From: Hippasteria phrygiana
Taxonomy: Eukaryota > Echinodermata > Asteroidea > Valvatida > Goniasteridae
Direction: 5' to 3'
Assembly: GCA_037893225.1 (NCBI GenBank)
Contig: JAZGUH010000326.1
Coordinates: 3,906,001 to 3,970,000 of the forward strand
DNA length: 64,000 nucleotides
This document shows, piece after piece, positions 14,925 through 29,851 of this stretch. Below the pieces are notes generated by a model that had not been told where the DNA came from, searched no databases, and worked only from the letters and a program-made list of their open reading frames with translations. Every line of letters starts with the position of its first letter. Position 1 is the stretch's first letter. Both the position numbers and the translations under genes were made by a program.

Positions 14925-17900
14925 TCTAAGCTACACATACGTGTGAAAATTACTGGATTTGGTCAATATCCCATTCAATTATGAACAGGGAAAGGAGGGG
15001 CGTTCATCTGAAAATGTGGCAAACGTTAAGCACTCACAATGCAGTAAACGGAAGAACGCACACAGAGTTCACAGAAAGAAATTAGTTGCGAGGTTTGAAT
15101 TTTCTCGAAGAGTTCTAACGCTGTGAAGCTGGCGATGGTCTCAAATTGTTGCGCTAGATCTAAGCTACCCATACGTGTGAAAATTGCTGGATTTGGTCAA
15201 TATCCCATTCAATTATGAACAGGGAAAGGAGGGGCGTTCATCTGAAAATGTGGCAAACGTTCAGCAGTCACAATGCAGTAAACGGAAGAACGCACACAGA
15301 GTTCACAGGAAGAAATTTGTTGCGAGGTTTGAATTTTCTCGAAGAGTTCTAACGCTGTGAAGCTGGTGATGGTCTGAAATTGTTGCGCTATATCTAAGCT
15401 ACCCATACGTGTGAAAATTACTGGATTTGGTCAATATCCCATTCAATTATGAACAGGGAAAGGAGGGGCGTTCATCTGAAAATGTGGCAAACGTTAAGCA
15501 GTCACAATGCTGTAAACGGAAGAACGCACACAGCGTTCACAGGAAGACATTTGTTGCGAGGTTTGAATTTTCTCGAAGAGTTCTAACGCTGTGAAGCTGG
15601 CGATGGTCTGAAATTGTTGCGCTATATCTAAGCTACCCATACGTGTACAAATTACTCGATTTGGTCAATATACCATTCAATTATGAACAGGGAAAGGAGG
15701 GGCGTTCATCTGAAAATTTGGCAAACGTTAAGCAGCCACAATGCAGTAAACGGGAGAACGCACACAGAATTCACGGGAAGAAATTAGGTGCGAGGTTTGA
15801 ATTTTCTCGAAGAGTTCTAACGCTGTGAAGCTGGCGATGGTCTGAAATTGTTGCGCTATTTCTAAGCTACCCATACGTGTGAAAATTACTGGATTTGGTC
15901 AATATACCATATAATTATGAACAGGGAAAGGAGGGGCGTTCTTCTGAAAATTTGGCAAACGTTAAGCAGCCACAATGCAGTAAACGGGAGAACGCACACA
16001 GAATTCACGGGAAGAAATTAGGTGCGAGGTTTGAATTTTCTCGAAGAGTTCTAACGCTGTGAAGCTGGCGATGGTCTGAAATTGTTGCGCTATTTCTAAG
16101 CTACCCATACGTGTGAAAATTACTGGATTTGGTCAATATACTATATAATTATGAACAGGGAAAGGAGGGGCGTTCTTCTGAAAATTTGGCAAACGTTAAG
16201 CAGCCACAATGCAGTAAACGGGAGAACGCACACAGAGGTCACGGGAAGAAATTTGTTGCGAGGTTTGAATTTTCTCGAAGAGTTCTAACGCTGTGAAGCT
16301 GACGATGGTCTGAAATTGTTGCGCTAGATCTAAGCTACCCATACGTGTGAAAATTGCTGGATTTGGTCAATATCCCATTCAATTATGAACAGGGAAAGGA
16401 GGGGCGTTCATCTGAAAATGTGGCAAACGTTAAGCAGCCACAATGCAGTAAACGGGAGAACGCACACAGAGTTCACGGGAAGAAATTAGGTGCGAGGTTT
16501 GAATTTTCTCGAAGAGTTCTAACGCTGTGAAGCTGGCGATGGTCTCAAATTGTGGCGCTAGATCTAAGCTACACATACGTGTAAAAATTACTTGATTTGG
16601 TCAATATACCATTCAATTATGAACAGGGAAAGGAGGGGCGTTCATCTGAAAATGTGGCAAACGTTAAGCAGTCACAATGCAGTAAACGAAAGAACGCACA
16701 CAGAGTTCACAGGAAGAAATTTGTTGCGAGGTTTGAATTTTCTCGAAGAGTTCTCACGCTATGAAGCTGGCGATGGTCTCAAATTGTTGCGCTAGATCTA
16801 AGCTACACATACGTGTGAAAATTACTGGATTTGGTTAATATCCCATTCAATTATGAACATGGAAAGGAGGGGCGTTCATCTGAAAATTTGGCAAACGTTA
16901 AGCAGCCACAATGCAGTAAACGGGAGAACGCACACAGAGTTCATGGGAAAAAATTTGTTGCGAGGTTTGAATTTTCTCAAAGAGTTCTCATGCTATGAAG
17001 CTGGCGATGGTCTCAAATTGTTGCGCTAGATCTAAGCTACACATACGTGTGAAAATTACTGGATTTGGTCAATATCCCATTCAATTATGAACAGGGAAAG
17101 GAGGGGCGTTCATCTGAAAATGTGGCAAACGTTAAGCACTCACAATGCAGTAAACGGAAGAACGCACACAGAGTTCACAGAAAGAAATTAGTTGCGAGGT
17201 TTGAATTTTCTCGAAGAGTTCTAACGCTGTGAAGCTGGCGATGGTCTCAAATTGTTGCGCTAGATCTAAGCTACCCATACGTGTGAAAATTGCTGGATTT
17301 GGTCAATATCCCATTCAATTATGAACAGGGAAAGGAGGGGCGTTCATCTGAAAATGTGGCAAACGTTCAGCAGTCACAATGCAGTAAACGGAAGAACGCA
17401 CACAGAGTTCACAGGAAGAAATTTGTTGCGAGGTTTGAATTTTCTCGAAGAGTTCTAACGCTGTGAAGCTGGTGATGGTCTGAAATTGTTGCGCTATATC
17501 TAAGCTACCCATACGTGTGAAAATTACTGGATTTGGTCAATATCCCATTCAATTATGAACAGGGAAAGGAGGGGCGTTCATCTGAAAATGTGGCAAACGT
17601 TAAGCAGTCACAATGCTGTAAACGGAAGAACGCACACAGCGTTCACAGGAAGACATTTGTTGCGAGGTTTGAATTTTCTCGAAGAGTTCTAACGCTGTGA
17701 AGCTGGCGATGGTCTGAAATTGTTGCGCTATATCTAAGCTACCCATACGTGTACAAATTACTCGATTTGGTCAATATACCATTCAATTATGAACAGGGAA
17801 AGGAGGGGCGTTCATCTGAAAATTTGGCAAACGTTAAGCAGCCACAATGCAGTAAACGGGAGAACGCACACAGAATTCACGGGAAGAAATTAGGTGCGAG

Positions 17901-19120
17901 GTTTGAATTTTCTCGAAGAGTTCTAACGCTGTGAAGCTGGCGATGGTCTGAAATTGTTGCGCTATTTCTAAGCTACCCATACGTGTGAAAATTACTGGAT
18001 TTGGTCAATATACCATATAATTATGAACAGGGAAAGGAGGGGCGTTCTTCTGAAAATTTGGCAAACGTTAAGCAGCCACAATGCAGTAAACGGGAGAACG
18101 CACACAGAATTCACGGGAAGAAATTAGGTGCGAGGTTTGAACTTTCTCGAAGAGTTCTAACGCTGTGAAGCTGGCGATGGTCTGAAATTGTTGCGCTATT
18201 TCTAAGCTACCCATACGTGTGAAAATTACTGGATTTGGTCAATATACTATATAATTATGAACAGGGAAAGGAGGGGCGTTCTTCTGAAAATTTGGCAAAC
18301 GTTAAGCAGCCACAATGCAGTAAACGGGAGAACGCACACAGAGGTCACGGGAAGAAATTTGTTGCGAGGTTTGAATTTTCTCGAAGAGTTCTAACGCTGT
18401 GAAGCTGACGATGGTCTGAAATTGTTGCGCTAGATCTAAGCTACCCATACGTGTGAAAATTGCTGGATTTGGTCAATATCCCATTCAATTATGAACAGGG
18501 AAAGGAGGGGCGTTCATCTGAAAATGTGGCAAACGTTAAGCAGCCACAATGCAGTAAACGGGAGAACGCACACAGAGTTCACGGGAAGAAATTAGGTGCG
18601 AGGTTTGAATTTTCTCGAAGAGTTCTAACGCTGTGAAGCTGGCGATGGTCTCAAATTGTGGCGCTAGATCTAAGCTACACATACGTGTAAAAATTACTTG
18701 ATTTGGTCAATATACCATTCAATTATGAACAGGGAAAGGAGGGGCGTTCATCTGAAAATGTGGCAAACGTTAAGCAGTCACAATGCAGTAAACGAAAGAA
18801 CGCACACAGAGTTCACAGGAAGAAATTTGTTGCGAGGTTTGAATTTTCTGGAAGAGTTCTAACGCTGTGAAGCTGGAGATGGTCTCAAATTGTTGCGCTA
18901 GATCTAAGCTACCCATACGTGTGAAAATTACTGGATTTGGTCAATATACCATATAATTATGAACAGGGAAAGGAGGGGCGTTCTTCTGAAAATTTGGCAA
19001 ACGTTAAGCAGCCACAATGCAGTAAACGGGAGAACGCACACAGAGGTCACGGGAAGAAATTTGTTGCGAGGTTTGAATTTTCTCGAAGAGTTCTAACGCT
19101 GTGAAGCTGACGATGGTCTG
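14925..19120. repeat. 2106-bp tandem duplication inside the satellite
   Basis: Rare variants recur at exactly 2106 bp: AAGCACTCACAATG at 15031 and 17137, the AAGACATTTG monomer near 15545 and 17651, the GTGTACAAATTACTCG monomer near 15645 and 17751, and ATATAATTATGAACAGGG monomers near 15910 and 18016. The limits are approximate, because flanking monomers belong to the general types. Confidence 0.85.
16625..16858. repeat. Chimeric satellite monomer at a recombination junction
   Basis: The first half has the AACGAAAGAACG and TTCACAGGAAG markers of the monomer type that normally continues with TCTGGAAGAG and GGAGATGG. The second half instead has TCTCGAAG, CTCACGCTATG and GGTTAATATCCC, which belong to the GGGACAACG type. 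The switch lies between about 16712 and 16743, within sequence common to both types. Confidence 0.8.
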
Positions 19121-22100
19121 AAATTGTTGCGCTAAATCTAAGCTACCCATACGTGTGAAAATTGCTGGATTTGGTCAATATCCCATTCAATTATGAACAG
19201 GGAAAGGAGGGGCGTTCATCTGAAAATGTGGCAAACGTTAAGCAGCCACAATGCAGTAAACGGGAGAACGCACACAGAGTTCACGGGAAGAAATTAGGTG
19301 CGAGGTTTGAATTTTCTCGAAGAGTTCTAACGCTGTGAAGCTGGCGATGGTCTCAAATTGTGGCGCTAGATCTAAGCTACACATACGTGTAAAAATTACT
19401 TGATTTGGTCAATATACCATTCAATTATGAACAGGGAAAGGAGGGGCGTTCATCTGAAAATGTGGCAAACGTTAAGCAGTCACAATGCAGTAAACGAAAG
19501 AACGCACACAGAGTTCACAGGAAGAAATTTGTTGCGAGGTTTGAATTTTCTGGAAGAGTTCTAACGCTGTGAAGCTGGAGATGGTCTCAAATTGTTGCGC
19601 TAGATCTAAGCTACCCATACGTGTGAAAATTGCTGGATTTGGTCAATATACCATTCAATTATGAACAGGGAAAGGAGGGGCGTTCATCTGAAAATGTGGC
19701 AAACGTTAAGCAGTCACAATGCAGTAAACGGAAGAACGCACACAGAGTTCACAGGAAGAAATTAGTTGCGAGGTTTGAATTTTCTCGAAGAGTTCTAACG
19801 CTGTGAAGCTGGTGATGGTCTGAAATTGTTGCGCTAGATCTAAGCTACCCATACGTGTGAAAATTGCTGGATTTGGTCAATATCCCATTCAATTATGAAC
19901 AGGGAAAGGAGGGGCGTTCATCTGAAAATGTGGCAAACGTTAAGCAGTCACAATGCAGTAAACGGGAGAACGCACACAGAGTTCACGGGAAGAAATTAGT
20001 TGCGAGGTTTGAATTTTCTCGAAGAGTTCTAACGCTGTGAAGCTGGTGATGGTCTGAAATTGTTGCGCTATATCTAAGCTACCTATACGTGTAAACATTA
20101 CTGGATTTGGTCAATATACCATTCAATTATGAACAGGGAAAGGAGGGGCGTTCATCTGAAAATGTGGCAAACGTTAAGCAGTCACAATGCAGTAAACGGG
20201 AGAACGCACACAGAGTTCACGGGAAGAAATTAGGTGCGAGGTTTGAATTTTCTCGAAGAGTTCTAACGCTGTGAAGCTGACGATGGTCTGAAATTGTTGC
20301 GCTAGATCTAAGCTACCCAGCAGTGTAAAAATGACTGGAATTGGTCAATATCCCATTCAATTATGAACAGGGAAAGGAGGGGCGTTCATCTGAAAATGTG
20401 GCAAACGTTCAGCAGTCACAATGCAGTAAACGGAAGAACGCACACAGAGTTCACAGGAAGAAATTTGTTGCGAGGTTTGAATTTTCTCGAAGAGTTCTAA
20501 CGCTGTGAAGCTGACGATGGTCTGAAATTGTTGCGCTAGATCTAAGCTACCCAGCAGTGTAAAAATGACTGGAATTGGTCAATATACCATTCAATTATGA
20601 ACAGGGAAAGGAGGGGCGTTCATCTGAAAATTTGGCAAACGTTAAGCAGTCACAATGCAGTAAACGGGACAACGCACACAGAGTTCATGGGAAACAATTT
20701 GTTGCGAGGTTTGAATTTTCTCGAAGAGTTCTCACGCTATGAAGCTGGCGATGGTCTCAAATTGTTGCGCTAGATCTAAGCTACACATACGTGTGAAAAT
20801 TACTGGATTTGGTTAATATCCCATTCAATTATGAACATGGAAAGGAGGGGCGTTCATCTGAAAATTTGGCAAACGTTAAGCAGTCACAATGCAGTAAACG
20901 GGACAACGCACACAGATTTCATGGGAAGAAATTTGTTGCGAGGTTTGAATTTTCTCGAAGAGTTCTAACGCTGTGAAGCTGACGATGGTCTGAAATTGTT
21001 GCGCTAGATCTAAGCTACCCATACGTGTGAAAATTGCTGGATTTGGTCAATATACCATATAATTATGAACAGGGAAAGGAGGGGCGTTCTTCTGAAAATT
21101 TGGCAAACGTTAAGCAGCCACAATGCAGTAAACGGGAGAACGCACACAGAGGTCACGGGAAGAAATTTGTTGCGAGGTTTGAATTTTCTCGAAGAGTTCT
21201 AACGCTGTGAAGCTGACGATGGTCTGAAATTGTTGCGCTAGATCTAAGCTACCCATACGTGTGAAAATTGCTGGATTTGGTCAATATCCCATTCAATTAT
21301 GAACAGGGAAAGGAGGGGCGTTCATCTGAAAATGTGGCAAACGTTAAGCAGCCACAATGCAGTAAACGGGAGAACGCACACAGAGTTCACGGGAAGAAAT
21401 TAGGTGCGAGGTTTGAATTTTCTCGAAGAGTTTTAACGCTGTGAAGCTGGCGATGGTCTCAAATTGTGGCGCTAGATCTAAGCTACACATACGTGTAAAA
21501 ATTACTTGATTTGGTCAATATACCATTCAATTATGAACAGGGAAAGGAGGGGCGTTCATCTGAAAATGTGGCAAACGTTAAGCAGTCACAATGCAGTAAA
21601 CGAAAGAACGCACACAGAGTTCACAGGAAGAAATTTGTTGCGAGGTTTGAATTTTCTGGAAGAGTTCTAACGCTGTGAAGCTGGTGATGGTCTGAAATTG
21701 TTGCGCTAGATCTAAGCTACCCATACGTGTGAAAATTGCTGGATTTGGTCAATATCCCATTCAATTATGAACAGGGAAAGGAGGGGCGTTCATCTGAAAA
21801 TGTGGCAAACGTTAAGCAGTCACAATGCAGTAAACGGGAGAACGCACACAGAGTTCACGGGAAGAAATTAGTTGCGAGGTTTGAATTTTCTCGAAGAGTT
21901 CTAACGCTGTGAAGCTGGTGATGGTCTGAAATTGTTGCGCTATATCTAAGCTACCTATACGTGTAAACATTACTGGATTTGGTCAATATACCATTCAATT
22001 ATGAACAGGGAAAGGAGGGGCGTTCATCTGAAAATGTGGCAAACGTTAAGCAGTCACAATGCAGTAAACGGGAGAACGCACACAGAGTTCACGGGAAGAA

Positions 22101-22829
22101 ATTAGGTGCGAGGTTTGAATTTTCTCGAAGAGTTCTAACGCTGTGAAGCTGACGATGGTCTGAAATTGTTGCGCTAGATCTAAGCTACCCAGCAGTGTAA
22201 AAATGACTGGAATTGGTCAATATCCCATTCAATTATGAACAGGGAAAGGAGGGGCGTTCATCTGAAAATGTGGCAAACGTTCAGCAGTCACAATGCAGTA
22301 AACGGAAGAACGCACACAGAGTTCACAGGAAGAAATTTGTTGCGAGGTTTGAATTTTCTCGAAGAGTTCTAACGCTGTGAAGCTGACGATGGTCTGAAAT
22401 TGTTGCGCTAGATCTAAGCTACCCAGCAGTGTAAAAATGACTGGAATTGGTCAATATACCATTCAATTATGAACAGGGAAAGGAGGGGCGTTCATCTGAA
22501 AATTTGGCAAACGTTAAGCAGTCACAATGCAGTAAACGGGACAACGCACACAGAGTTCATGGGAAACAATTTGTTGCGAGGTTTGAATTTTCTCGAAGAG
22601 TTCTCTCGCTATGAAGCTGGCGATGGTCTCAAATTGTTGCGCTAGATCTAAGCTACACATACGTGTGAAAATTACTGGATTTGGTTAATATCCCATTCAA
22701 TTATGAACATGGAAAGGAGGGGCGTTCATCTGAAAATTTGGCAAACGTTAAGCAGTCACAATGCAGTAAACGGGACAACGCACACAGATTTCATGGGAAA
22801 CAATTTGTTGCGAGGTTTGAATTTTCTCG

Positions 22830-25800
22830 AAGAGTTCTAACGCTGTGAAGCTGGCGATTGTCTCAAATTGTTGCGCTAGATCTAAGCTACCCATACGTGT
22901 GAAAATTGCTGGATTTGGTCAATATCCCATTCAATTATGAACAGGGAAAGGAGGGGCGTTCATCTGAAAATGTGGCAAACGTTAAGCAGCCACAATGCAG
23001 TAAACGGGAGAACGCACACAGAGTTCACGGGAAGAAATTAGGTGCGAGGTTTGAATTTTCTCGAAGAGTTCTAACGCTGTGAAGCTGGCGATGGTCTCAA
23101 ATTGTGGCGCTAGATCTAAGCTACACATACGTGTAAAAATTACTTGATTTGGTCAATATACCATTCAATTATGAACAGGGAAAGGAGGGGCGTTCATCTG
23201 AAAATGTGGCAAACGTTAAGCAGTCACAATGCAGTAAACGGAAGAACGCACACAGAGTTCACAGGAAGAAATTTGTTGCGAGGTTTGAATTTTCTGGAAG
23301 AGTTCTAACGCTGTGAAGCTGGAGATGGTCTCAAATTGTTGCGCTAGATCTAAGCTACCCATACGTGTGAAAATTGCTGGATTTGGTCAATATACCATTC
23401 AATTATGAACAGGGAAAGGAGGGGCGTTCATCTGAAAATGTGGCAAACGTTAAGCAGTCACAATGCAGTAAACGGAAGAACGCACACAGAGTTCACAGGA
23501 AGAAATTAGTTGCGAGGTTTGAATTTTCTCGAAGAGTTCTAACGCTGTGAAGCTGGTGATGGTCTGAAATTGTTGCGCTAGATCTAAGCTACCCATACGT
23601 GTGAAAATTGCTGGATTTGGTCAATATTCCATTCAATTATGAACAGGGAAAGGAGGGGCGTTCATCTGAAAATGTGGCAAACGTTAAGCAGTCACAATGC
23701 AGTAAACGGGAGAACGCACACAGAGTTCACGGGAAGAAATTAGTTGCGAGGTTTGAATTTTCTCGAAGAGTTCTAACGCTGTGAAGCTGGTGATGGTCTG
23801 AAATTGTTGCGCTATATCTAAGCTACCTATACGTGTAAACATTACTGGATTTGGTCAATATACCATTCAATTATGAACAGGGAAAAGGAGGGGCGTTCAT
23901 CTGAAAATGTGGCAAACGTTAAGCAGTCACAATGCAATAAACGGGAGAACGCACACAGAGTTCACGGGAAGAAATTAGGTGCGAGGTTTGAATTTTCTCG
24001 AAGAGTTCTAACGCTGTGAAGCTGGCGATTGTCTCAAATTGTTGCGCTAGATCTAAGCTACCCATACGTGTGAAAATTGCTGGATTTGGTCAATATCCTA
24101 TTCAATTATGAACAGGGAAAGGAGGGGCGTTCATCTGAAAATGTGGCAAACGTTAAGCAGCCACAATGCAGTAAACGGGAGAACGCAAACAGAGTTCATG
24201 GGAAGAAATTAGGTGCGAGGTTTGAATTTTCTCGAAGAGTTCTAACGCTGTGAAGCTGACGATGGTCTGAAATTGTTGCGCTAGATCTAAGCTACCCAGC
24301 AGTGTAAAAATGACTGGAATTGGTCAATATACCATTCAATTATGAACAGGGAAAGGAGGGGCGTTCATCTGAAAATTTGGCAAACGTTAAGCAGTCACAA
24401 TGCAGTAAACGGGACAACGCACACAGATTTCATGGGAAACAATTTGTTGCGAGGTTTGAATTTTCTGGAAGAGTTCTAACGCTGTGAAGCTGGCGATTGT
24501 CTCAAATTGTTGCGCTAGATCTAAGCTACCCATACGTGTGAAAATTGCTGGATTTGGTCAATATCCCATTCAATTATGAACAGGGAAAGGAGGGGCGTTC
24601 ATCTGAAAATGTGGCAAACGTTAAGCAGCCACAATGCAGTAAACGGGAGAACGCACACAGAGTTCACGGGAAGAAATTAGGTGCGAGGTTTGAATTTTCT
24701 CGAAGAGTTCTAACGCTGTGAAGCTGGCGATGGTCTCAAATTGTGGCGCTAGATCTAAGCTACACATACGTGTAAAAATTACTTGATTTGGTCAATATAC
24801 CATTCAATTATGAACAGGGAAAGGAGGGGCGTTCATCTGAAAATGTGGCAAACGTTAAGCAGTCACAATGCAGTAAACGAAAGAACGCACACAGAGTTCA
24901 CAGGAAGAAATTTGTTGCGAGGTTTGAATTTTCTGGAAGAGTTCTAACGCTGTGAAGCTGGAGATGGTCTCAAATTGTTGCGCTAGATCTAAGCTACCCA
25001 TACGTGTGAAAATTGCTGGATTTGGTCAATATACCATTCAATTATGAACAGGGAAAGGAGGGGCGTTCATCTGAAAATGTGGCAAACGTTAAGCAGTCAC
25101 AATGCAGTAAACGGGAGAACGCACACAGAGTTCACGGGAAGAAATTAGTTGCGAGGTTTGAATTTTCTCGAAGAGTTCTAACGCTGTGAAGCTGGTGATG
25201 GTCTGAAATTGTTGCGCTATATCTAAGCTACCTATACGTGTAAACATTACTGGATTTGGTCAATATACCATTCAATTATGAACAGGGAAAGGAGGGGCGT
25301 TCATCTGAAAATGTGGCAAACGTTAAGCAGTCACAATGCAGTAAACGGGAGAACGCACACAGAGTTCACGGGAAGAAATTAGGTGCGAGGTTTGAATTTT
25401 CTCGAAGAGTTCTAACGCTGTGAAGCTGACGATGGTCTGAAATTGTTGCGCTAGATCTAAGCTACCCAGCAGTGTAAAAATGACTGGAATTGGTCAATAT
25501 ACCATTCAATTATGAACAGGGAAAGGAGGGGCGTTCATCTGAAAATTTGGCAAACGTTAAGCAGTCACAATGCAGTAAATGGGAGAACGCACACAGAGTT
25601 CACAGAAAGAAATTAGTTGCGAGGTTTGAATTTTCTCGAAGAGTTCTAACGCTGTGAAGCTGGCGATGGTCTCAAATTGTTGCGCTAGATCTAAGCTACC
25701 CATACGTGTGAAAATTGCTGGATTTGGTCAATATCCCATTCAATTATGAACAGGGAAAGGAGGGGCGTTCATCTGAAAATGTGGCAAACGTTCAGCAGTC

Positions 25801-28800
25801 ACAATGCAGTAAACGGAAGAACGCACACAGAGTTCACAGGAAGAAATTTGTTGCGAGGTTTGAATTTTCTCGAAGAGTTCTAACGCTGTGAAGCTGACGA
25901 TGGTCTGAAATTGTTGCGCTAGATCTAAGCTACCCAGCAGTGTAAAAATGACTGGAATTGGTCAATATACCATTCAATTATGAACAGGGAAAGGAGGGGC
26001 GTTCATCTGAAAATTTGGCAAACGTTAAGCAGTCACAATGCAGTAAACGGGACAACGCACACAGAGTTCATGGGAAACAATTTGTTGCGAGGTTTGAATT
26101 TTCTCGAAGAGTTCTCACGCTATGAAGCTGGCGATGGTCTCAAATTGTTGCGCTAGATCTAAGCTACACATACGTGTGAAAATTACTGGATTTGGTTAAT
26201 ATCCCATTCAATTATGAACATGGAAAGGAGGGGCGTTCATCTGAAAATTTGGCAAACGTTAAGCAGTCACAATGCAGTAAACGGGACAACGCACACAGAT
26301 TTCATGGGAAACAATTTGTTGCGAGGTTTGAATTTTCTCGAAGAGTTCTAACGCTGTGAAGCTGGCGATTGTCTCAAATTGTTGCGCTAGATCTAAGCTA
26401 CCCATACGTGTGAAAATTGCTGGATTTGGTCAATATCCCATTCAATTATGAACAGGGAAAGGAGGGGCGTTCATCTGAAAATGTGGCAAACGTTAAGCAG
26501 CCACAATGCAGTAAACGGGAGAACGCACACAGAGTTCACGGGAAGAAATTAGGTGCGAGGTTTGAATTTTCTCGAAGAGTTCTAACGCTGTGAAGCTGGC
26601 GATGGTCTCAAATTGTGGCGCTAGATCTAAGCTACACATACGTGTAAAAAATACTTGATTTGGTCAATATACCATTCAATTATGAACAGGGAAAGGAGGG
26701 GCGTTCATCTGAAAATGTGGCAAACGTTAAGCAGTCACAATGCAGTAAACGGAAGAACGCACACAGAGTTCACAGGAAGAAATTTGTTGCGAGGTTTGAA
26801 TTTTCTGGAAGAGTTCTAACGCTGTGAAGCTGGAGATGGTCTCAAATTGTTGCGCTAGATCTAAGCTACCCATACGTGTGAAAATTGCTGGATTTGGTCA
26901 ATATACCATTCAATTATGAACAGGGAAAGGAGGGGCGTTCATCTGAAAATGTGGCAAACGTTAAGCAGTCACAATGCAGTAAACGGAAGAACGCACACAG
27001 AGTTCACAGGAAGAAATTAGTTGCGAGGTTTGAATTTTCTCGAAGAGTTCTAACGCTGTGAAGCTGGTGATGGTCTGAAATTGTTGCGCTAGATCTAAGC
27101 TACCCATACGTGTGAAAATTGCTGGATTTGGTCAATATCCCATTCAATTATGAACAGGGAAAGGAGGGGCGTTCATCTGAAAATGTGGCAAACGTTAAGC
27201 AGTCACAATGCAGTAAACGGGAGAACGCACACAGAGTTCACGGGAAGAAATTAGTTGCGAGGTTTGAATTTTCTCGAAGAGTTCTAACGCTGTGAAGCTG
27301 GTGATGGTCTGAAATTGTTGCGCTATATCTAAGCTACCTATACGTGTAAACATTACTGGATTTGGTCAATATACCATTCAATTATGAACAGGGAAAAGGA
27401 GGGGCGTTCATCTGAAAATGTGGCAAACGTTAAGCAGTCACAATGCAATAAACGGGAGAACGCACACAGAGTTCACGGGAAGAAATTAGGTGCGAGGTTT
27501 GAATTTTCTCGAAGAGTTCTAACGCTGTGAAGCTGGCGATTGTCTCAAATTGTTGCGCTAGATCTAAGCTACCCATACGTGTGAAAATTGCTGGATTTGG
27601 TCAATATCCTATTCAATTATGAACAGGGAAAGGAGGGGCGTTCATCTGAAAATGTGGCAAACGTTAAGCAGCCACAATGCAGTAAACGGGAGAACGCAAA
27701 CAGAGTTCATGGGAAGAAATTAGGTGCGAGGTTTGAATTTTCTCGAAGAGTTCTAACGCTGTGAAGCTGACGATGGTCTGAAATTGTTGCGCTAGATCTA
27801 AGCTACCCAGCAGTGTAAAAATGACTGGAATTGGTCAATATACCATTCAATTATGAACAGGGAAAGGAGGGGCGTTCATCTGAAAATTTGGCAAACGTTA
27901 AGCAGTCACAATGCAGTAAACGGGACAACGCACACAGATTTCATGGGAAACAATTTGTTGCGAGGTTTGAATTTTCTGGAAGAGTTCTAACGCTGTGAAG
28001 CTGGCGATTGTCTCAAATTGTTGCGCTAGATCTAAGCTACCCATACGTGTGAAAATTGCTGGATTTGGTCAATATCCCATTCAATTATGAACAGGGAAAG
28101 GAGGGGCGTTCATCTGAAAATGTGGCAAACGTTAAGCAGCCACAATGCAGTAAACGGGAGAACGCACACAGAGTTCACGGGAAGAAATTAGGTGCGAGGT
28201 TTGAATTTTCTCGAAGAGTTCTAACGCTGTGAAGCTGGCGATGGTCTCAAATTGTGGCGCTAGATCTAAGCTACACATACGTGTAAAAATTACTTGATTT
28301 GGTCAATATACCATTCAATTATGAACAGGGAAAGGAGGGGCGTTCATCTGAAAATGTGGCAAACGTTAAGCAGTCACAATGCAGTAAACGAAAGAACGCA
28401 CACAGAGTTCACAGGAAGAAATTTGTTGCGAGGTTTGAATTTTCTGGAAGAGTTCTAACGCTGTGAAGCTGGAGATGGTCTCAAATTGTTGCGCTAGATC
28501 TAAGCTACCCATACGTGTGAAAATTGCTGGATTTGGTCAATATACCATTCAATTATGAACAGGGAAAGGAGGGGCGTTCATCTGAAAATGTGGCAAACGT
28601 TAAGCAGTCACAATGCAGTAAACGGGAGAACGCACACAGAGTTCACGGGAAGAAATTAGTTGCGAGGTTTGAATTTTCTCGAAGAGTTCTAACGCTGTGA
28701 AGCTGGTGATGGTCTGAAATTGTTGCGCTATATCTAAGCTACCTATACGTGTAAACATTACTGGATTTGGTCAATATACCATTCAATTATGAACAGGGAA

Positions 28801-29851
28801 AGGAGGGGCGTTCATCTGAAAATGTGGCAAACGTTAAGCAGTCACAATGCAGTAAACGGGAGAACGCACACAGAGTTCACGGGAAGAAATTAGGTGCGAG
28901 GTTTGAATTTTCTCGAAGAGTTCTAACGCTGTGAAGCTGACGATGGTCTGAAATTGTTGCGCTAGATCTAAGCTACCCAGCAGTGTAAAAATGACTGGAA
29001 TTGGTCAATATACCATTCAATTATGAACAGGGAAAGGAGGGGCGTTCATCTGAAAATTTGGCAAACGTTAAGCAGTCACAATGCAGTAAATGGGAGAACG
29101 CACACAGAGTTCACAGAAAGAAATTAGTTGCGAGGTTTGAATTTTCTCGAAGAGTTCTAACGCTGTGAAGCTGGCGATGGTCTCAAATTGTTGCGCTAGA
29201 TCTAAGCTACCCATACGTGTGAAAATTGCTGGATTTGGTCAATATCCCATTCAATTATGAACAGGGAAAGGAGGGGCGTTCATCTGAAAATGTGGCAAAC
29301 GTTCAGCAGTCACAATGCAGTAAACGGAAGAACGCACACAGAGTTCACAGGAAGAAATTTGTTGCGAGGTTTGAATTTTCTCGAAGAGTTCTAACGCTGT
29401 GAAGCTGACGATGGTCTGAAATTGTTGCGCTAGATCTAAGCTACCCAGCAGTGTAAAAATGACTGGAATTGGTCAATATACCATTCAATTATGAACAGGG
29501 AAAGGAGGGGCGTTCATCTGAAAATTTGGCAAACGTTAAGCAGTCACAATGCAGTAAACGGGACAACGCACACAGAGTTCATGGGAAACAATTTGTTGCG
29601 AGGTTTGAATTTTCTCGAAGAGTTCTCACGCTATGAAGCTGGCGATGGTCTCAAATTGTTGCGCTAGATCTAAGCTACACATACGTGTGAAAATTACTGG
29701 ATTTGGTTAATATCCCATTCAATTATGAACATGGAAAGGAGGGGCGTTCATCTGAAAATTTGGCAAACGTTAAGCAGTCACAATGCAGTAAACGGGACAA
29801 CGCACACAGATTTCATGGGAAACAATTTGTTGCGAGGTTTGAATTTTCTCG
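22830..29851. repeat. Tandem duplication of a ~3.51-kb (15-monomer) block
   Basis: Copy 1 is about 22830-26340 and copy 2 about 26341-29851. Private variants found nowhere else in the array recur at spacing 3511: an extra A in GGGAAAAGGAGG (landmarks at 23875 and 27386), GCAATAAACGGG in the same monomers, and ATATCCTATTCAATT in the next ones. The odd one-base excess equals the inserted A. Copies differ at only a few sites, for example ATATTCC at 23625 against ATATCCC, and GTAAAAAATACTTG near 26645. Confidence 0.9.
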
